Below the pieces are notes generated by a model that did not search any database, had not been told where the DNA came from, and worked only from the letters and a program-made list of their open reading frames with translations. From Aequorivita vitellina (GTDB lineage Bacteria; Bacteroidota; Bacteroidia; Flavobacteriales; Flavobacteriaceae): a DNA stretch of 61,770 bases. The DNA lies in the NCBI RefSeq assembly GCF_022008365.1, contig NZ_JAIRBA010000025.1:1-61770 (forward strand), in the 5' to 3' direction. Shown in pieces: positions 61,385 to 61,770 of this stretch. The first letter of the stretch is position 1; the number at the start of each line of letters is the position of its first letter. Position numbers and translations under genes: made by a program.

Positions 61385-61770
61385 TAGGAAAATGACTATT
61401 AAGGGGGGGGGGGTGATGTGAGAGGTGAGAGGTGAGAGGTGAGAGGCTAGAGTCTAGATGCTAGATGCTAGATTTTGGACGTAGGACGGTAAGACTTAGG
61501 ACGTAGGACGAAAACGAAATTGAAATCGAAATCGAAATGAAGATGAAGATGAAGATCTAGAGTCTAGATGCAAGATGCTAGAGGCTAGAGGCTAGATTCT
61601 AGACGTAAGACAAAATTGAAGACGAAACTAAAAATTGGAAATTTAAAATTAGAAATCTGAAGGTTAAAAGTGAGAACGATACTTCTGGATGACGCTACTC
61701 ACCCCCTCCCGAAGTAAATTCGGGACAGGCTTTTGAAGGGGGGGCGGAGGAAGATGTGAGATTTGAGATT
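61385..61770. repeat. Low-complexity arrays and dispersed repeats at the window end
   Basis: No gene. A G-run (61404-61413), GTGAGAGGTGAGAG words, CTAGATGCTAGAT words, CGAAAT/TGAAAT runs and GATGAAGATGAAGAT continue the array type seen around the IS110 element. The last 70 bases carry a C-run/G-run inverted repeat with GAAGTAAATTCGGGACAGGC in the loop, the same family as at 121-152. Confidence 0.85.

Overview
The window is a low-GC chromosomal segment from a member of the phylum Bacteroidota, most likely the family Flavobacteriaceae. This rests on SusC/SusD pairs, TAnnTTTG-type -7 promoter boxes, a DUF6520 peptide, DUF5675, PaaK/CapK-type EPS genes, and abundant dispersed repeats built on short words such as TTCGACTGCGCTCAGGACAGGCT-like units. 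No genus can be assigned from the sequence alone. No rRNA, tRNA or CRISPR array was seen.

Layout. (1) 1-2.7 kb: degenerate dispersed repeats and two small uncharacterised genes. (2) 2.7-16.7 kb: a signalling and secretion block with a LytTR regulator, a small lipoprotein, a TPR sensor histidine kinase, its response regulator and a receiver-like pseudo-regulator. These are followed by a MauE/DoxX redox membrane protein fused to a large extra-membrane domain, a four-cysteine secreted DUF6520 peptide, and a convergent SusC-SusD-S9 peptidase operon that looks built for oligopeptide uptake. (3) 16.9-26.9 kb: an accessory island. It holds tandem XRE regulators, an ImmA/IrrE-PIN toxin-antitoxin-like pair, an unassigned three-gene operon (first gene TIGR04255-like), two pairs of orphan small genes, an ORF-less group II intron fossil, two ~340-bp direct copies of an IS21-like remnant, and two families of imperfect-dyad repeats bracketing the genes like cassette boundaries. 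(4) 27.4-29.7 kb: a four-gene module (conserved 251-aa protein, DUF5675, two small holin-like membrane proteins). (5) 29.9-58.5 kb: one long minus-strand exopolysaccharide locus. (6) 58.6-61.8 kb: an IS110-family element with a candidate bridge-RNA region, low-complexity arrays and a small outer-membrane barrel.

How the polysaccharide locus works. Nucleotide-sugar genes supply UDP-GalNAcA-type, UDP-ManNAcA and UDP-GlcA/GalA precursors. A complete PAPS-making set (CysD, CysN, CysC) and PAP phosphatase (CysQ) sit with two sulfotransferases and no visible PAPS reductase, so sulfate is probably activated here for sulfating the glycan. A PglC/WbaP-type transferase starts the repeat unit, several glycosyltransferases extend it, a Wzx-like flippase and EpsG/Wzy-like polymerase finish it, and a formyltransferase, a serine-acetyltransferase-like enzyme and an SGNH/MBOAT pair decorate it. 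The MBOAT gene is broken twice (frameshift plus amber stop), so O-acylation may have been lost. Two four-helix-bundle genes, one with a nonsense codon, sit inside the operon between low-complexity repeats.
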